NCBI RefSeq assembly: GCF_046736045.1
Contig: NZ_CP177134.1
Coordinates: 806,001-870,000, forward strand
Source: Leptospira_A sp046736045
GTDB taxonomy: Bacteria; Spirochaetota; Leptospiria; Leptospirales; Leptospiraceae
Direction of reading: 5' to 3'
DNA length: 64,000 nt
Below, one piece after another: positions 16,412-26,011 of this stretch. Position 1 is the stretch's first letter; every line of letters starts with the position of its first letter. The position numbers were made by a program, and so were the translations under genes. The notes beneath the pieces are model-generated. The model ran no database searches and was not told the DNA's origin. It saw nothing but the letters and a program-made list of their open reading frames with translations.

Positions 16412-18376
16412 TCAGATGATTTTACTTACCAACTTTTTCAGGATGGGGTGATTTCTCTCTCCTTCATCAATTTTACCCAAAAGATAATTGGCTCTTTCTT
16501 TATTCCCCTGCAACCGATAAATATCTGCTAGGTGAATCATGTTTTTTACATTTCTCGGATCGCGTAAACGGACTCTTTCACTCAATTCCTGCGCTTCACC
16601 AAGATACGTCATCGATTTTGTTTGGGCAAACACCCGTTTGAATAATAAAGAAGTATGAAGCAGCCAGGCGGTATCCGAGGGATCTATTTCCAATGCCATT
16701 CCCGCATATTCCAAAGCTTGGAATATATTTTCCTTTTTCTCATACAATCGCGCAAGGAGTTTCAATTCTTTTGAAGAAGCCGCAACAGGATCGAAACCAT
16801 CACTCAAAATTTCTAATGCTTTCTCAAAATCATGAGCCAACATCGCGTCCTTTGCTTCGTAATAATTTTTGTTTGGCCGGGAATGACTTTCACCTGTATA
16901 TTCCAATGAAATCAAGCTGAAGTCATCTGAAAAATTACCGTAAGATCTCAGCTTCGATTCCATCTCGTAAAGATTTCCATTCACCTCTTCCAGTCTTTGC
17001 AAAAACTGAGTTTCATCTTCATTGATAACTCTTTTTCCGCTGGAAGATTCTTCCATGATGAGATCGTCTTTTCCATCAGAGCCGCAAAATACCTTGTCAC
17101 CTTGTTTTAATTTCAAAACGCTGATTGCAACGGAAGAAGTGATTCCAGTAACACCTAATTTGTAAAAATGATGTTCATGATCTACGAAATCTGCTTTTCC
17201 ATCCCGGAACAAAACCATCCATGGGTGCTCCAAATTGATATAATACAATGTTCCGGAAGTTTCTTCCAATAATCCGAAAATGGCGGACACCAACATTCCT
17301 CCGTCAAAAGTTTCGAACACTTTTTGCAAATCCATAAAACAATCGGTTAACCAACGTTCGGGGCTACGATTGGAAGAATTGGGATCCATTTTGGAACGAA
17401 TGATGATCGAATTGTAAACTGCACCGAGAACGATAGCGCCTCCCGCTCCCTGAACCGATTTGCCCATGGCGTCTCCGTTGACAAACGCCTTGTATTTTTT
17501 TCCCTGCAAGATCAGGTTATAAACACTGATGTAATCTCCGCCTAACTCATATTCCTTTTCCCTGAACATAAATTTCTTATGTTGGCGGATCGTATATTCG
17601 ATCTTGACAAATCCGCTCTCTACTTCTTTACCGATCAAAGGGTTGAATAACAGAGTCGTTAGAAAATAATCTCCGTCCTGTTTGGTTTTTAAATTTTGGA
17701 TTTGAGTCATAGACAAAGATATCTCTTTGTTTTTTTCCAAAATTTTATGCCGACTGAGGAAAGTGGTAAAACGAAATCTTTCCATGATGAACCCGCTGAA
17801 AAAACCGACAAGGTAACTGATCGTCAGATTCTGCATGGAATAAGATGCTGAGTTTGTGGAAAGATTGGGATGATAAATCAAAACGGCAATTAGGAAAGAA
17901 AAGATAGACCCGATATAAAACAAAACGATCGCGCGTCTGGGAAAGGGCATAAAGACCAAAGTCATAACTGCAATCTGAAATCCCGAAACATAAGTGGGAT
18001 CATCTGCAATTCGACCCGTAAAAAATGCAGTGGCATTCAATAGATAAAGAAATAAAAAATATCCCCAACCAAGTCCCTTTCCTCTGGTTCTGATTTTCAG
18101 ATATTTATCAAGACAGAATAGAATGAGTAAAAACAAACAGATCAGAGAAAGTCCGATTCGAAAGTAAAACAACTCGGGAAATTCGGGATGCAATTTCCGG
18201 TCGGTGTCAAAGGCAAAACCCAACCAGACGAAAATACCCATAATCGATCCGGGGAGATGCAAAAGTCTCGCCTGCCGATGTAAGTCGCCTATATATTCTT
18301 TCGAATACTTTTTCCTATCTTCATCCAACTCAAAGAGTAGCTTAAATATTTTTTTGGAAAGGGAAACAAGGGACAT
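16412..18376 (-). CDS. SpoIIE-type serine phosphatase with membrane N-terminus and TPR-like C-terminus
   Basis: 654 residues. Six or so membrane segments (about 40-215) are followed by a short coiled linker and a SpoIIE/PP2C-like phosphatase domain (about 235-500), with ELGGDYISVYNL, VNGDAMGKSVQGAGG and a C-terminal NFSDDFSLISLEY. The last 150 residues (about 510-640) hold helical TPR-like repeats, such as DFEKALEIL, NIFQALEYAGMALEIDPSDTAWL and GNKERANYLLG. It should dephosphorylate an anti-anti-sigma (STAS) or another protein phosphoserine in response to a membrane signal. It lies 132 bases upstream of the ECF sigma gene on the same strand. Confidence 0.85.
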   Translation of the reverse strand: MSLVSLSKKIFKLLFELDEDRKKYSKEYIGDLHRQARLLHLPGSIMGIFVWLGFAFDTDRKLHPEFPELFYFRIGLSLICLFLLILFCLDKYLKIRTRGKGLGWGYFLFLYLLNATAFFTGRIADDPTYVSGFQIAVMTLVFMPFPRRAIVLFYIGSIFSFLIAVLIYHPNLSTNSASYSMQNLTISYLVGFFSGFIMERFRFTTFLSRHKILEKNKEISLSMTQIQNLKTKQDGDYFLTTLLFNPLIGKEVESGFVKIEYTIRQHKKFMFREKEYELGGDYISVYNLILQGKKYKAFVNGDAMGKSVQGAGGAIVLGAVYNSIIIRSKMDPNSSNRSPERWLTDCFMDLQKVFETFDGGMLVSAIFGLLEETSGTLYYINLEHPWMVLFRDGKADFVDHEHHFYKLGVTGITSSVAISVLKLKQGDKVFCGSDGKDDLIMEESSSGKRVINEDETQFLQRLEEVNGNLYEMESKLRSYGNFSDDFSLISLEYTGESHSRPNKNYYEAKDAMLAHDFEKALEILSDGFDPVAASSKELKLLARLYEKKENIFQALEYAGMALEIDPSDTAWLLHTSLLFKRVFAQTKSMTYLGEAQELSERVRLRDPRNVKNMIHLADIYRLQGNKERANYLLGKIDEGERNHPILKKLVSKII

Positions 18377-18675
18377 ATTGAATGAGACGCCTATTTACTA
18401 TAAGTTCCGAATAAATTGATAAGATCAATACCAATTAAAATCCGTACCTGACAAAAACGTTCCTCATTTTCAGTAAATCTACTCAAATCAAGCCCACGTT
18501 CCATTCACGCCCAATCATGTTTTGCGGGCCTTCGCAGGTAAGGTTTTTCAAACATTAAAATGAATTGATTCCAATAAATTATACCTATGAATCCGTGCGT
18601 CAATTCGATAAGTTACGGAAATTTGCTCTTGCAATTTTCTTAAATATGAATAGGATCTTGGGACAAAGTAATCTT

Positions 18676-20607
18676 ATGTTTCGTATTGCCCTACTAACAA
18701 TCTTTATGAGTTTCATTATGGCAATCGAGGCAAATCCTGCGGCCGTAAACCCGGAAAGCACGATTGCAGTTCCTGACGGTTGGACTTTTGCACGAGCAGG
18801 AGAAGGGCCGGTTCCGATTCATGTCGGCAAAAGCCTTGCTTCGCAAGGTTTCAAACCACCTACACTGGGTAAGTATGAATTCAATTTTTTTTTCCCGAAG
18901 ACGGACACGATTCATGCACAAGGAATTTATCTAAACCGCGTTCAAGAAGCTGACAAAATTTACTTAAACGGAACATTGATCGGCAAAACGGGAAGTTTTC
19001 CACCCGGCGAAAAATATTCACCTAACTGGTATTTGAAGAGACTTTATTATCTACCCGACTCCCTGCTAAAAAAAGGGGAACTCAATAAAATAGAAATCGA
19101 AATCTACTACCAAAATCAAACTTTCCCCGGAGGATTGTTTCGCAACGTTCCTGAAATCGGAAATATGCAAATGCTCTATTCCCATATCATCAGGGAAGAC
19201 GGAAGGGATTTTTGTATCATCATGTTATTCTTCGGAATCGGAGCTTATCAGATATTTTCCATACTGCTCCGCAGGCAATCAAGATCAAACTTGTATCTGC
19301 TCTGTTCCAGTATGTGCTTTGTTTTGTGGAGGCTCCCTCTTTTAAATGTAACTCATAATTTTTCAGGATTGGAATTCAATACACTGATCCGTATTTTTTT
19401 CATCTTCCAAACCCTGCTCCCGGCCGTATTACTGTTGTTTAGTTATTCCATTTTCAGAGATCCTTTGCGTAATAAAGAGATAGCTGTCATCGGAATTGTA
19501 GTGATCCTGGCAATGATCCAAGTATTCGATATAGATTATTCAACAAGAATCATTTGTCTTAGAATTTGGGAATTCTCTCTGCTCTTTTTGGTGGCATTCG
19601 TAATCACGGGAGTCGTTCGTGCCGCGAAACAAAAGAAAAAAGAAGCAAGCATCCTGGGTATCGGGTTTTTATTTCTTTGTATCGGTGGATTGACGGACAT
19701 TGCAATCGACATCACTACCGGAAAAAATATTTATCTAAGTCAGTATGGATTTTTGGTTCTGATGATTCTTTCCGCGGTAACGATCTCATTCAGAAATGCA
19801 AAAAACGAAAAAGAACTTTCTCTACTTACCAAAGACCTGGAAGCAAGAGTTCAGATCCGCACGGAAGAGTTACGAAAAAAAAATACGAGTTTGGAACAAG
19901 ATCTGTTCTTTGCTTCCCAACTGCAAGGCCACTTGCTGCCAAAGGATTCTCCTTCCGTCAAAGGTTTGAATTTATTCGCAACTTACCTTCCGATGGAACA
20001 AGTGGGAGGAGACTTGTACGATTGGGTGGAAGTCGATGAACACCAGTTATTGTTTCTTATCGCCGATGTGGCGGGGCACGGAGTACCTGCGGCGCTTGTT
20101 TCTTCAATGGTAAAAGTTCAGTTCAGGGAGATTGTAAAAGAAACTCAAAATCCGGCCAAGGTTCTTTTAAAAATGAACCAGGCATTGGTTTTTTTGGTCA
20201 GCAAATATTTCATCACCGCCTCATGCGCATTATTTGATACAAAAAAAAACCAGGTAACCATATCTTCCGCAGGGCATCCAAATCCTTTGATCTATAACGG
20301 AGATGATTCCAAATTCAGTTTTCTCAATCTGAAAGGTTCCATACTCGGTTGGAGAGAATCATTCCAATTCCAAAATTGGACACAAACCATTACCAAAGGT
20401 GACAGATACTTTTTTTATACGGATGGAGTGACTGAAGCGAGAGCGGATGGAAAATTGTTCGGAGAATCCAATCTTTTGCGTCTTCTCAAAAAAACAAAAA
20501 CAAAGGACATTCAAACCGTTTCGGAAGTTGTTCAGGAAGAGATTACGAAATATTCGGATAAAGAATTAAAGGATGATGTAACTTACGTTATTATAGAAAT
20601 CATTTAG
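18676..20607 (+). CDS. 7TMR-DISM receptor with SpoIIE serine phosphatase output
   Basis: 643 residues from the ATG at 18676, which gives a clean signal peptide (MFRIALLTIF...); TTG 18565 and ATG 18646 lie in frame upstream. Residues about 25-170 form an extracytoplasmic beta-sandwich of 7TMR-DISM type (YLNRVQEADKIYLNGTLIGKTGSFPP). Seven membrane helices follow (about 175-365), then a coiled coil and the SpoIIE phosphatase domain (about 400-643) with metal-binding VGGDLYDWVEV, IADVAGHGVPAAL, FYTDGVTEAR and LKDDVTYV. It converts an external signal into dephosphorylation of a partner-switching protein. It overlaps the convergent eutC by eight bases. Confidence 0.88.
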   Translation: MFRIALLTIFMSFIMAIEANPAAVNPESTIAVPDGWTFARAGEGPVPIHVGKSLASQGFKPPTLGKYEFNFFFPKTDTIHAQGIYLNRVQEADKIYLNGTLIGKTGSFPPGEKYSPNWYLKRLYYLPDSLLKKGELNKIEIEIYYQNQTFPGGLFRNVPEIGNMQMLYSHIIREDGRDFCIIMLFFGIGAYQIFSILLRRQSRSNLYLLCSSMCFVLWRLPLLNVTHNFSGLEFNTLIRIFFIFQTLLPAVLLLFSYSIFRDPLRNKEIAVIGIVVILAMIQVFDIDYSTRIICLRIWEFSLLFLVAFVITGVVRAAKQKKKEASILGIGFLFLCIGGLTDIAIDITTGKNIYLSQYGFLVLMILSAVTISFRNAKNEKELSLLTKDLEARVQIRTEELRKKNTSLEQDLFFASQLQGHLLPKDSPSVKGLNLFATYLPMEQVGGDLYDWVEVDEHQLLFLIADVAGHGVPAALVSSMVKVQFREIVKETQNPAKVLLKMNQALVFLVSKYFITASCALFDTKKNQVTISSAGHPNPLIYNGDDSKFSFLNLKGSILGWRESFQFQNWTQTITKGDRYFFYTDGVTEARADGKLFGESNLLRLLKKTKTKDIQTVSEVVQEEITKYSDKELKDDVTYVIIEII

Positions 20608-21385
20608 GCAAATGTTTTTCAAAAGAAACATCGCCACCATCTATCGAGTTTACCATTCTATCTTTCAACAGCACTCCGGATCTTTTTTGTTCGATTCCTT
20701 CTTTCAACAGATACAATAATTTCGCAGCGGCTTTCTCATAAGAAAGACCTTCCATACGGACATTTGAGATACAATTCCTTCTTTCGTCCGTGGTTCCTAT
20801 CGTAGGTTCATAAGTCATGTAAACACCCATACTGTCGGCTGATGTCAATCCGGGTCTTTCGCCGATCAGAACAATCAGCATCTTTGCGCCGAAAATTTCA
20901 GCCACTTCATCTCCTACGGCAACTCTTCCGTTGGTGATACAAACAATAGGTGCAATTTTTTTGAATAATAACTTTAACTCAGGTTCCAGTAGATTCAGGA
21001 AAGGAGAAATATTTTTGCGAATCGCCAAGGGGGACAGACCATCTACGATGCAAATGGATAAATCATAATTTTTCTTTTGTTGGGAAACGGATTTGAGTTT
21101 GCTTACGGAGTCTTCACTCAAACGCCTTCCTTGATCAGGTCTGAGCAGATAATCCTGTCTGGTAGTTGCACAGGAACCTACTTCCGTCGTTTGTTTCCAG
21201 TTTGGCAAACTTTCGATGACTTCTTTCCAATCACAGGTTTCCCAAACGGCGTCCCTTGCCCCCGCATGATCCCATCTCAGCTTTAACATCTCTTTGGTGG
21301 GAAGCGATCCACCTACACGACCAAGTCCGATCCTTGCAGAAGTATGTTCTTTGATTTTGTCCCAGGACGAAGAATCATTTCCCAT
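20600..21385 (-). CDS. eutC: Ethanolamine ammonia-lyase small subunit
   Basis: 261 residues, somewhat shorter than the enterobacterial protein (about 295). It matches the family closely: ARIGLGRVGGSLPT at the N-terminus, VDGLSPLAI, GRVAVGDEVAEIFGAK with LIGERPGLTSADSMGVYMTY, then RNCISNVR and the C-terminal RSGVLLKDR. The light chain forms the alpha/beta lyase complex that splits ethanolamine to acetaldehyde and ammonia using adenosylcobalamin, and contributes to cofactor binding. It overlaps eutB by 11 bases, so the two are translated together. No EutA reactivase or microcompartment genes are nearby. Confidence 0.93.
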   Translation of the reverse strand: MGNDSSSWDKIKEHTSARIGLGRVGGSLPTKEMLKLRWDHAGARDAVWETCDWKEVIESLPNWKQTTEVGSCATTRQDYLLRPDQGRRLSEDSVSKLKSVSQQKKNYDLSICIVDGLSPLAIRKNISPFLNLLEPELKLLFKKIAPIVCITNGRVAVGDEVAEIFGAKMLIVLIGERPGLTSADSMGVYMTYEPTIGTTDERRNCISNVRMEGLSYEKAAAKLLYLLKEGIEQKRSGVLLKDRMVNSIDGGDVSFEKHLPK

Positions 21386-22766
21386 GAAATTCTCCCGTAA
21401 ATCCCGGTAGAAGGCGCATCGAATCTTCCTTCCAGGTTGGCAGTTGGTTTTTACCTACAACTCCCATTTTGTGAAGCCATGTTTCGAACTCAGGTGCAGG
21501 TTTCAAATTCAAACTTTGTCTGAGATAAAGTGCATCATGAAAGGAAGTACTTTGGTATGACAACATTACATCATCGGAACCGGGGATTCCCATAATATAA
21601 TTGCAACCTGCGACACCAAGCATGGTTAACAACAAATCCATATCATCCGAATCCGCATCGGCATGATTCGTATAACAGATGTCAACTCCCATTGGGAGGC
21701 CCAACATCTTTCCGCAAAAATGATCTTCCAATCCCGCACGGATAATTTGTTTTCCATTGAAAAGATATTCGGGACCGATAAAACCTACGACCGTATTGAC
21801 AAGTAAAGGTGAAAATTCGCGGGCAACCGCATAAGCACGGGTTTCCAAAGTTTGTTGGTCTATTCCGAAATGTGCATTTGCGGACAAAGCACTTCCCTGC
21901 CCCGTTTCAAAATACATTACATCGTTTCCTACCGTATAACGGTTCATAGATAGTGCTTGTTCTCTCGCTTCTTTTAAAATGCTGAGACTCACTCCGAAAC
22001 TTTCATTTAGCTTTTGAGTGCCTCCAATGGATTGGAATACCAAATCAAGAGGAGCATTCTCCGACATAAGTTCCATGGAAGTAGTCACATGGCAAAGCAC
22101 GCAGGACTGAGTAGGAATTTCATATTTTGTTCGAATGGAATCCATTAGGTGGAGAAGTTTACGTGCAGTAGGTAAATTGTCTGTTGCAGGATTGATTCCG
22201 ATTACTGCATCTCCCGCTCCGAGAAGTAAGCCATCCAAAATACTGGCAGCAACTCCCGTCAAATCGTCGGTGGGATGATTCGGTTGCAGTCGAACGGAAA
22301 TCCTTCCTTTTTCACCGATCGTATTTCTGAATTTCGTAACTACTCTGCATTTCTGTGCACCCAAAACCAAATCCTGCAATGACATGATTTTTGAAACTGC
22401 TGCAACCATCTCAGGTGTAAGCGCATAACGAATGCTAGTTAAAAATCCGGTATCGCAGTCTTCGGATAAAATCAGATCACGCAAACCTCCGACAGTGAGA
22501 TGATTTATTTTTTTAAATGTTATCGGATCGAATTGTTTTTGAATGAGTGCGGAAACATCATCCTTGTCCGCGGGAAGAATTTCTTCTTTTAAAAATTGAT
22601 CGAGAGGTAAATCGGCCAGACAATATTGAGCGGCAACCCTCTCTCTGCCGGACTCCGCTGCAACCCCCGCAAGCTGATCACCCGAACGAAGAGGAGTCGC
22701 CTTCGCAAGTAAAGTCTTGAGGTCGGCAAATTGAAATCGAAAGGCTCCAATACTAGAACGAAACAT
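21375..22766 (-). CDS. eutB: Ethanolamine ammonia-lyase large subunit
   Basis: 463 residues, the usual length (about 453). Clear family blocks include RSGDQLAGVAAES, GRISVRLQPNHPTDDLTGVAASILDGLLLGAGDAVIGINPATDN, QSCVLCHVTTSMELM, YFETGQGSALSANAH, and MGVDICYTNHADADSDD. These form the TIM-barrel active site that binds ethanolamine and the adenosylcobalamin radical cofactor. It is first of a two-gene operon with eutC. The gene set is the minimal, non-microcompartment form, suggesting ethanolamine is used as a nitrogen or carbon source in the cytosol, with dependence on B12. Confidence 0.95.
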   Translation of the reverse strand: MFRSSIGAFRFQFADLKTLLAKATPLRSGDQLAGVAAESGRERVAAQYCLADLPLDQFLKEEILPADKDDVSALIQKQFDPITFKKINHLTVGGLRDLILSEDCDTGFLTSIRYALTPEMVAAVSKIMSLQDLVLGAQKCRVVTKFRNTIGEKGRISVRLQPNHPTDDLTGVAASILDGLLLGAGDAVIGINPATDNLPTARKLLHLMDSIRTKYEIPTQSCVLCHVTTSMELMSENAPLDLVFQSIGGTQKLNESFGVSLSILKEAREQALSMNRYTVGNDVMYFETGQGSALSANAHFGIDQQTLETRAYAVAREFSPLLVNTVVGFIGPEYLFNGKQIIRAGLEDHFCGKMLGLPMGVDICYTNHADADSDDMDLLLTMLGVAGCNYIMGIPGSDDVMLSYQSTSFHDALYLRQSLNLKPAPEFETWLHKMGVVGKNQLPTWKEDSMRLLPGFTGEFHGK

Positions 22767-22851
22767 CTATTCTGATTGAAAGAAGTTCCGAAAAAAGAAC
22801 AATGAAAAAAAGAATTGAGTACACGATAAAATGAGATAGAGTATCGCCTCT

Positions 22852-24735
22852 ATGAAATCTTTTTTGTCAAAATTTTTCTCTGCTGCATTCTCGGGTTTTA
22901 TCATTTTATTTACAATACCGGCATTTGCGGAATCCTCCTCATCCATTCAATGGAAAAAAAATACAGGATCTCTTCCTTTAAGTTCCAAAGCAATCTATTG
23001 GGAAGATAAAGAAAAGAAGGAAACTCTATCCGGTATATTGGATAAAGCCCGATCAGGCAAGGATGCAAAAACCTCAGGCGGAAAATCACTTGGATTCGGT
23101 TATTCCGCTTCGGCTTACTGGCTCCATTGGTCTTTTGAAATCAAAGAAGGTGATGAAGAGGAATTATGGTTGGAACTGGTCTCTCTGATTGATTCGATTG
23201 ATTTGTATTTTTTATACAATGGAAAGGAAATTTTTACAAAACATACGGGGAGAGTTCTGCCTGTTTCTTCCAGATTGATCGAACATAGGAATTTTTTATT
23301 TCCGTTGGCTTTTACAAAACCGGGTCATTACGATTTGGTTATGCGGTTCGAAAGTCAAGGTTCGGTTTTATTACCTCTCACTCTTTGGGAAAAAGAAACC
23401 TATCTGGAAGAAGAGGAAGCCAAAACCATTCTGTTCGGAGCATACTTCGGAGTGATGGGAGTCGTATTTTTTTATAATCTGTTTTTGTTCTTCAGCATCC
23501 GGGACAGAAGTTATCTCTATTATATTTTTTACATATTATTTTTAACTCTCACGCAATCGGGAATCTGGGGATTTACGCATGCTTATGTTTTCCCGAATTT
23601 ACCTTCATGGGCGGATCAGTCATTTCCAATTTCAATAGGACTTTCAAGCACCTTTAGTTTGTTATTCGCCCGTAAATTCGTGGAAGCCAAAACAAATATG
23701 CCGAAACTGAATGTTTATCTTACGATTCTTGCCTGTCTTTCCGCACTCGTAATTCTTCCTTCTTTTTTCGGATACTACCGATTGGCGGTAACTCTTGTAC
23801 TTTTTTTTGCAGTGATGAATTCTTTAACTCTCTTCGGAGTTTCTTCTTACGCATGGACAAAAGGTTATACTCAGGCTCGGTTTTTTCTACTGGGGTCTTC
23901 CGTTGTTTTGATAGGAGCCATCGTAGTAGGACTTCGTAATTTCGGAATCCTACCTTATCACTTTCTCACAAACTACTCCTTACAAATCGGTTCGGTCATG
24001 GAAGCGGTATTTTTATCTCTTTCCCTTGCGGATCGGATCAATATTGTTCAAAAAGAAAAAGTAGATATTCAAACACGATCTTTGGAAGAACAAAAAAGTT
24101 TAACAGAAGCTTTTTCAAGATTCTTTCCTTCGCAAATCATTCCTTTGCTGAACAAATCGGATGTGCGCGATGTTTCCTTAGGGGATGCGGTGGATGGAGA
24201 AGTTGCGGTTTTGTTTTTAGATATCAGGGGATTTACTTCCATATCTGAAAAATTGAACCCCAGACTTACTTTTGATTTTTTAAATGCATTCATGCGATTC
24301 ACGGCTCCCTCCATCGAACGCAAGTCAGGTTATATTGATAAATACATCGGTGATTCCATCATGGCATTTTTTCCAAACTCATCCGAGAATGCGCTCGCTG
24401 CCGCAAAAGATATGATTATCGGTTTGGAAGAATTCAACCGCAAACGGAAAGAAACAAACGACGCTCCCGTTAAAATAGGAATCGGAATTCATTACGGAAA
24501 AGTTCTGATCGGAACCATCGGACAGGAAAACAGAATGGACGGAACTTTGATCGGAGATACCGTCAATACCGCTTCCCGTTTGGAAGGCAAAACAAAAGAA
24601 TTGGGAACTACCATCCTGGTAAGTGAAATTGCATACAACAGACTTTCCTCCGAATCGAAAAAAACGATGAAGTCCCTGGGAGAATTGGAACTTCGGGGAA
24701 GAGAAGAAAAAATTGCAGTATATGGGCTGAATTGA
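22852..24735 (+). CDS. 7TMR-DISM receptor with class III adenylate cyclase output
   Basis: 627 residues. A signal peptide (about 1-26) is followed by a 7TMR-DISMED2-type extracytoplasmic domain (about 30-180, WLHWSFEIKEGDEEELWLEL...IDSIDLYF) and seven membrane helices (about 195-385). After a coiled coil comes a class III cyclase domain (about 425-610): VLFLDIRGFTSISEKL with the first metal aspartate, YIDKYIGDSIMAFFP with the second aspartate and the lysine expected for ATP recognition, and LIGDTVNTASRLEG with the transition-state asparagine and arginine. The residues favour adenylate over guanylate cyclase. It is close upstream of the LytTR regulator (15 bases), so they may be co-transcribed. 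Confidence 0.88.
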   Translation: MKSFLSKFFSAAFSGFIILFTIPAFAESSSSIQWKKNTGSLPLSSKAIYWEDKEKKETLSGILDKARSGKDAKTSGGKSLGFGYSASAYWLHWSFEIKEGDEEELWLELVSLIDSIDLYFLYNGKEIFTKHTGRVLPVSSRLIEHRNFLFPLAFTKPGHYDLVMRFESQGSVLLPLTLWEKETYLEEEEAKTILFGAYFGVMGVVFFYNLFLFFSIRDRSYLYYIFYILFLTLTQSGIWGFTHAYVFPNLPSWADQSFPISIGLSSTFSLLFARKFVEAKTNMPKLNVYLTILACLSALVILPSFFGYYRLAVTLVLFFAVMNSLTLFGVSSYAWTKGYTQARFFLLGSSVVLIGAIVVGLRNFGILPYHFLTNYSLQIGSVMEAVFLSLSLADRINIVQKEKVDIQTRSLEEQKSLTEAFSRFFPSQIIPLLNKSDVRDVSLGDAVDGEVAVLFLDIRGFTSISEKLNPRLTFDFLNAFMRFTAPSIERKSGYIDKYIGDSIMAFFPNSSENALAAAKDMIIGLEEFNRKRKETNDAPVKIGIGIHYGKVLIGTIGQENRMDGTLIGDTVNTASRLEGKTKELGTTILVSEIAYNRLSSESKKTMKSLGELELRGREEKIAVYGLN

Positions 24736-24750
24736 TTATATGATCATCTT

Positions 24751-25488
24751 ATGGGCGAGGAATCTTCTTATTCTGTTTTAATCATAGAAGATGAATATCC
24801 TGCCCGTATGTTGATGATGGATTATGTAATCAATTGTCCTGAACTCAAACTGGCAGGCATAGCCGAAGACGGAGAAAAGGCATCCAAACTTTTGGAAGAA
24901 AAAGAGTTTGATTTGGTTTTTTTAGATATCAACCTCCCCGCAAAATCAGGCATCGAAATTCTCAAATCAGCCAAAAAACCAAAAACTTTTTTTATACTTA
25001 CGACAGCGTACAGCGAATATGCGGTTCAGGCATTCGATCTGGAAGCGCTGGATTATCTTTTAAAACCGTTTTCTTTCATTCGTTTCAGAAAATCAGTGGA
25101 TAAGGCATTAAAGTATTGGAAAGAAATGCCTTTTTCCAAAGAAGAAACAGACTCGGGTGAGCACCTAACATTTACATCGGAATCGGCAACTCATTTATTA
25201 TCCTATAAAGACATCCATTTTATCTCGGCAAATAACAAATCTTCAATCATCCATACGAATGATAAAGATTACGAAACTCCGAAATTATTGAAGGACCTGG
25301 AAGAAAAACTACCTTCAAAACTTTTTTTACGAATCCACAAAGGATACATTGTAAATATAAAATACATTACAAATTTACGATATGATAAAGGAGGTGCCTA
25401 CCTCCTTCAGCTGAAAAACGAAGACGAAACGGTGCTTCCTGTGGGTCGCGCCTTTGCCGGACAATTGAAAGAGACCCTCGGATTGTAA
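24751..25488 (+). CDS. LytTR-family response regulator
   Basis: 245 residues. The receiver domain (about 7-120) has the acidic pair in IIEDEYPAR, the phospho-acceptor D59 in DLVFLDINLPAKSG, and the K in DYLLKPF. The LytTR DNA-binding domain (about 140-245) shows ...SATHLLSYKDIHFISANNKSS, LFLRIHKGYIVNIKYI and VLPVGRAFAGQLKETLGL. LytTR regulators are usually paired with LytS-type kinases. Such a kinase is the last gene of the downstream TonB operon at 31400, so this regulator is the likely partner, controlling that operon. No strong ribosome site was seen. Confidence 0.9.
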   Translation: MGEESSYSVLIIEDEYPARMLMMDYVINCPELKLAGIAEDGEKASKLLEEKEFDLVFLDINLPAKSGIEILKSAKKPKTFFILTTAYSEYAVQAFDLEALDYLLKPFSFIRFRKSVDKALKYWKEMPFSKEETDSGEHLTFTSESATHLLSYKDIHFISANNKSSIIHTNDKDYETPKLLKDLEEKLPSKLFLRIHKGYIVNIKYITNLRYDKGGAYLLQLKNEDETVLPVGRAFAGQLKETLGL

Positions 25489-25576
25489 TTTAATTTTCGT
25501 TTATTCCCGCGTACGTAGCGTTCATTCCCTTTCATGTAGTTAATGACGGTTATCTGATTTTAACCATTGACAGTCA

Positions 25577-25609
25577 CTCCGATCCAAGGAATTTTCCTTT
25601 AGATCGGAG
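25577..25609 (+). promoter_or_regulatory. Leader hairpin occluding the ribosome site of the TonB operon
   Basis: A long stem CTCCGATC (25577-25584) / GATCGGAG (25602-25609), with inner AAGGA/TCCTT pairing, ends nine bases before the ATG at 25619. The right arm contains GGAG, the Shine-Dalgarno site of the first gene, so folding would hide it. It could be a thermometer, a protein- or metal-controlled switch, or only a terminator-like leftover. No T-run follows, which favours a translational role. Confidence 0.5.
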
Positions 25610-25618
25610 ATATTAAAA

Positions 25619-25996
25619 ATGAAAAAAACCTCTCTTATATTAGGCTTATTTACTTCCTATTTATCATTCACTCATTGCGCATCCTCTTCCGTTGGGATCG
25701 CGGCAAGCAATCGTCCTCTTTCGAATATCCCTTACGAAACGGTCAAGTCTGCGGAAAAAACATTCAGATGGTATTCTTTTGATATAGGAATTTTCGGAAT
25801 CCCGACAAGCATCCCTCCTGCGGACAACGTGATTCAATCTCTTTTGGAAGGGGAAGATGCGGACGCAGTTGTAAACATTCGGTATTGGAACGACAAATCC
25901 GTTTTCGGTCCGATCACAAGACATCGTTTCGGAATCAAAGGCGATTTGGTAAAATTTACCGTTGCTTCCACCACTCCGACCAAAAACAAAAAATAA
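25619..25996 (+). CDS. Small lipoprotein, first gene of the TonB operon
   Basis: 125 residues with a signal peptide and lipobox LSFTHC at residues 15-20 (lipid-bearing C20). The mature part contains FRWYSFDIGIFGIPTSIPPADNVIQSLLEGEDADAVVNIRY and RHRFGIKGDLVKF, resembling the small TRL/DUF-type lipoproteins in which a conserved 'DAVVN(I/V)' strand follows a helix. Function is unknown. It starts the run of nine tightly spaced genes that ends with the LytS kinase. Its ribosome site is embedded in the leader hairpin. An outer-membrane or periplasmic accessory protein of the transport system is a reasonable guess. Confidence 0.7.
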   Translation: MKKTSLILGLFTSYLSFTHCASSSVGIAASNRPLSNIPYETVKSAEKTFRWYSFDIGIFGIPTSIPPADNVIQSLLEGEDADAVVNIRYWNDKSVFGPITRHRFGIKGDLVKFTVASTTPTKNKK

Positions 25997-26011
25997 TATC
26001 CGGACCCGAAT

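Noticed and set aside
18377..18675. Promoter or RNA element between the two SpoIIE genes
   Set aside because: About 300 bases were read; only a very small TGCG/CGCA hairpin was seen and no convincing -35/-10 pair or frame with a ribosome site.
19566..20039. 157-codon plus-strand frame inside the DISM-SpoIIE gene
   Set aside because: It is rich in Arg/Ser/Lys without domain features and overlaps fully the SpoIIE receptor in another frame.
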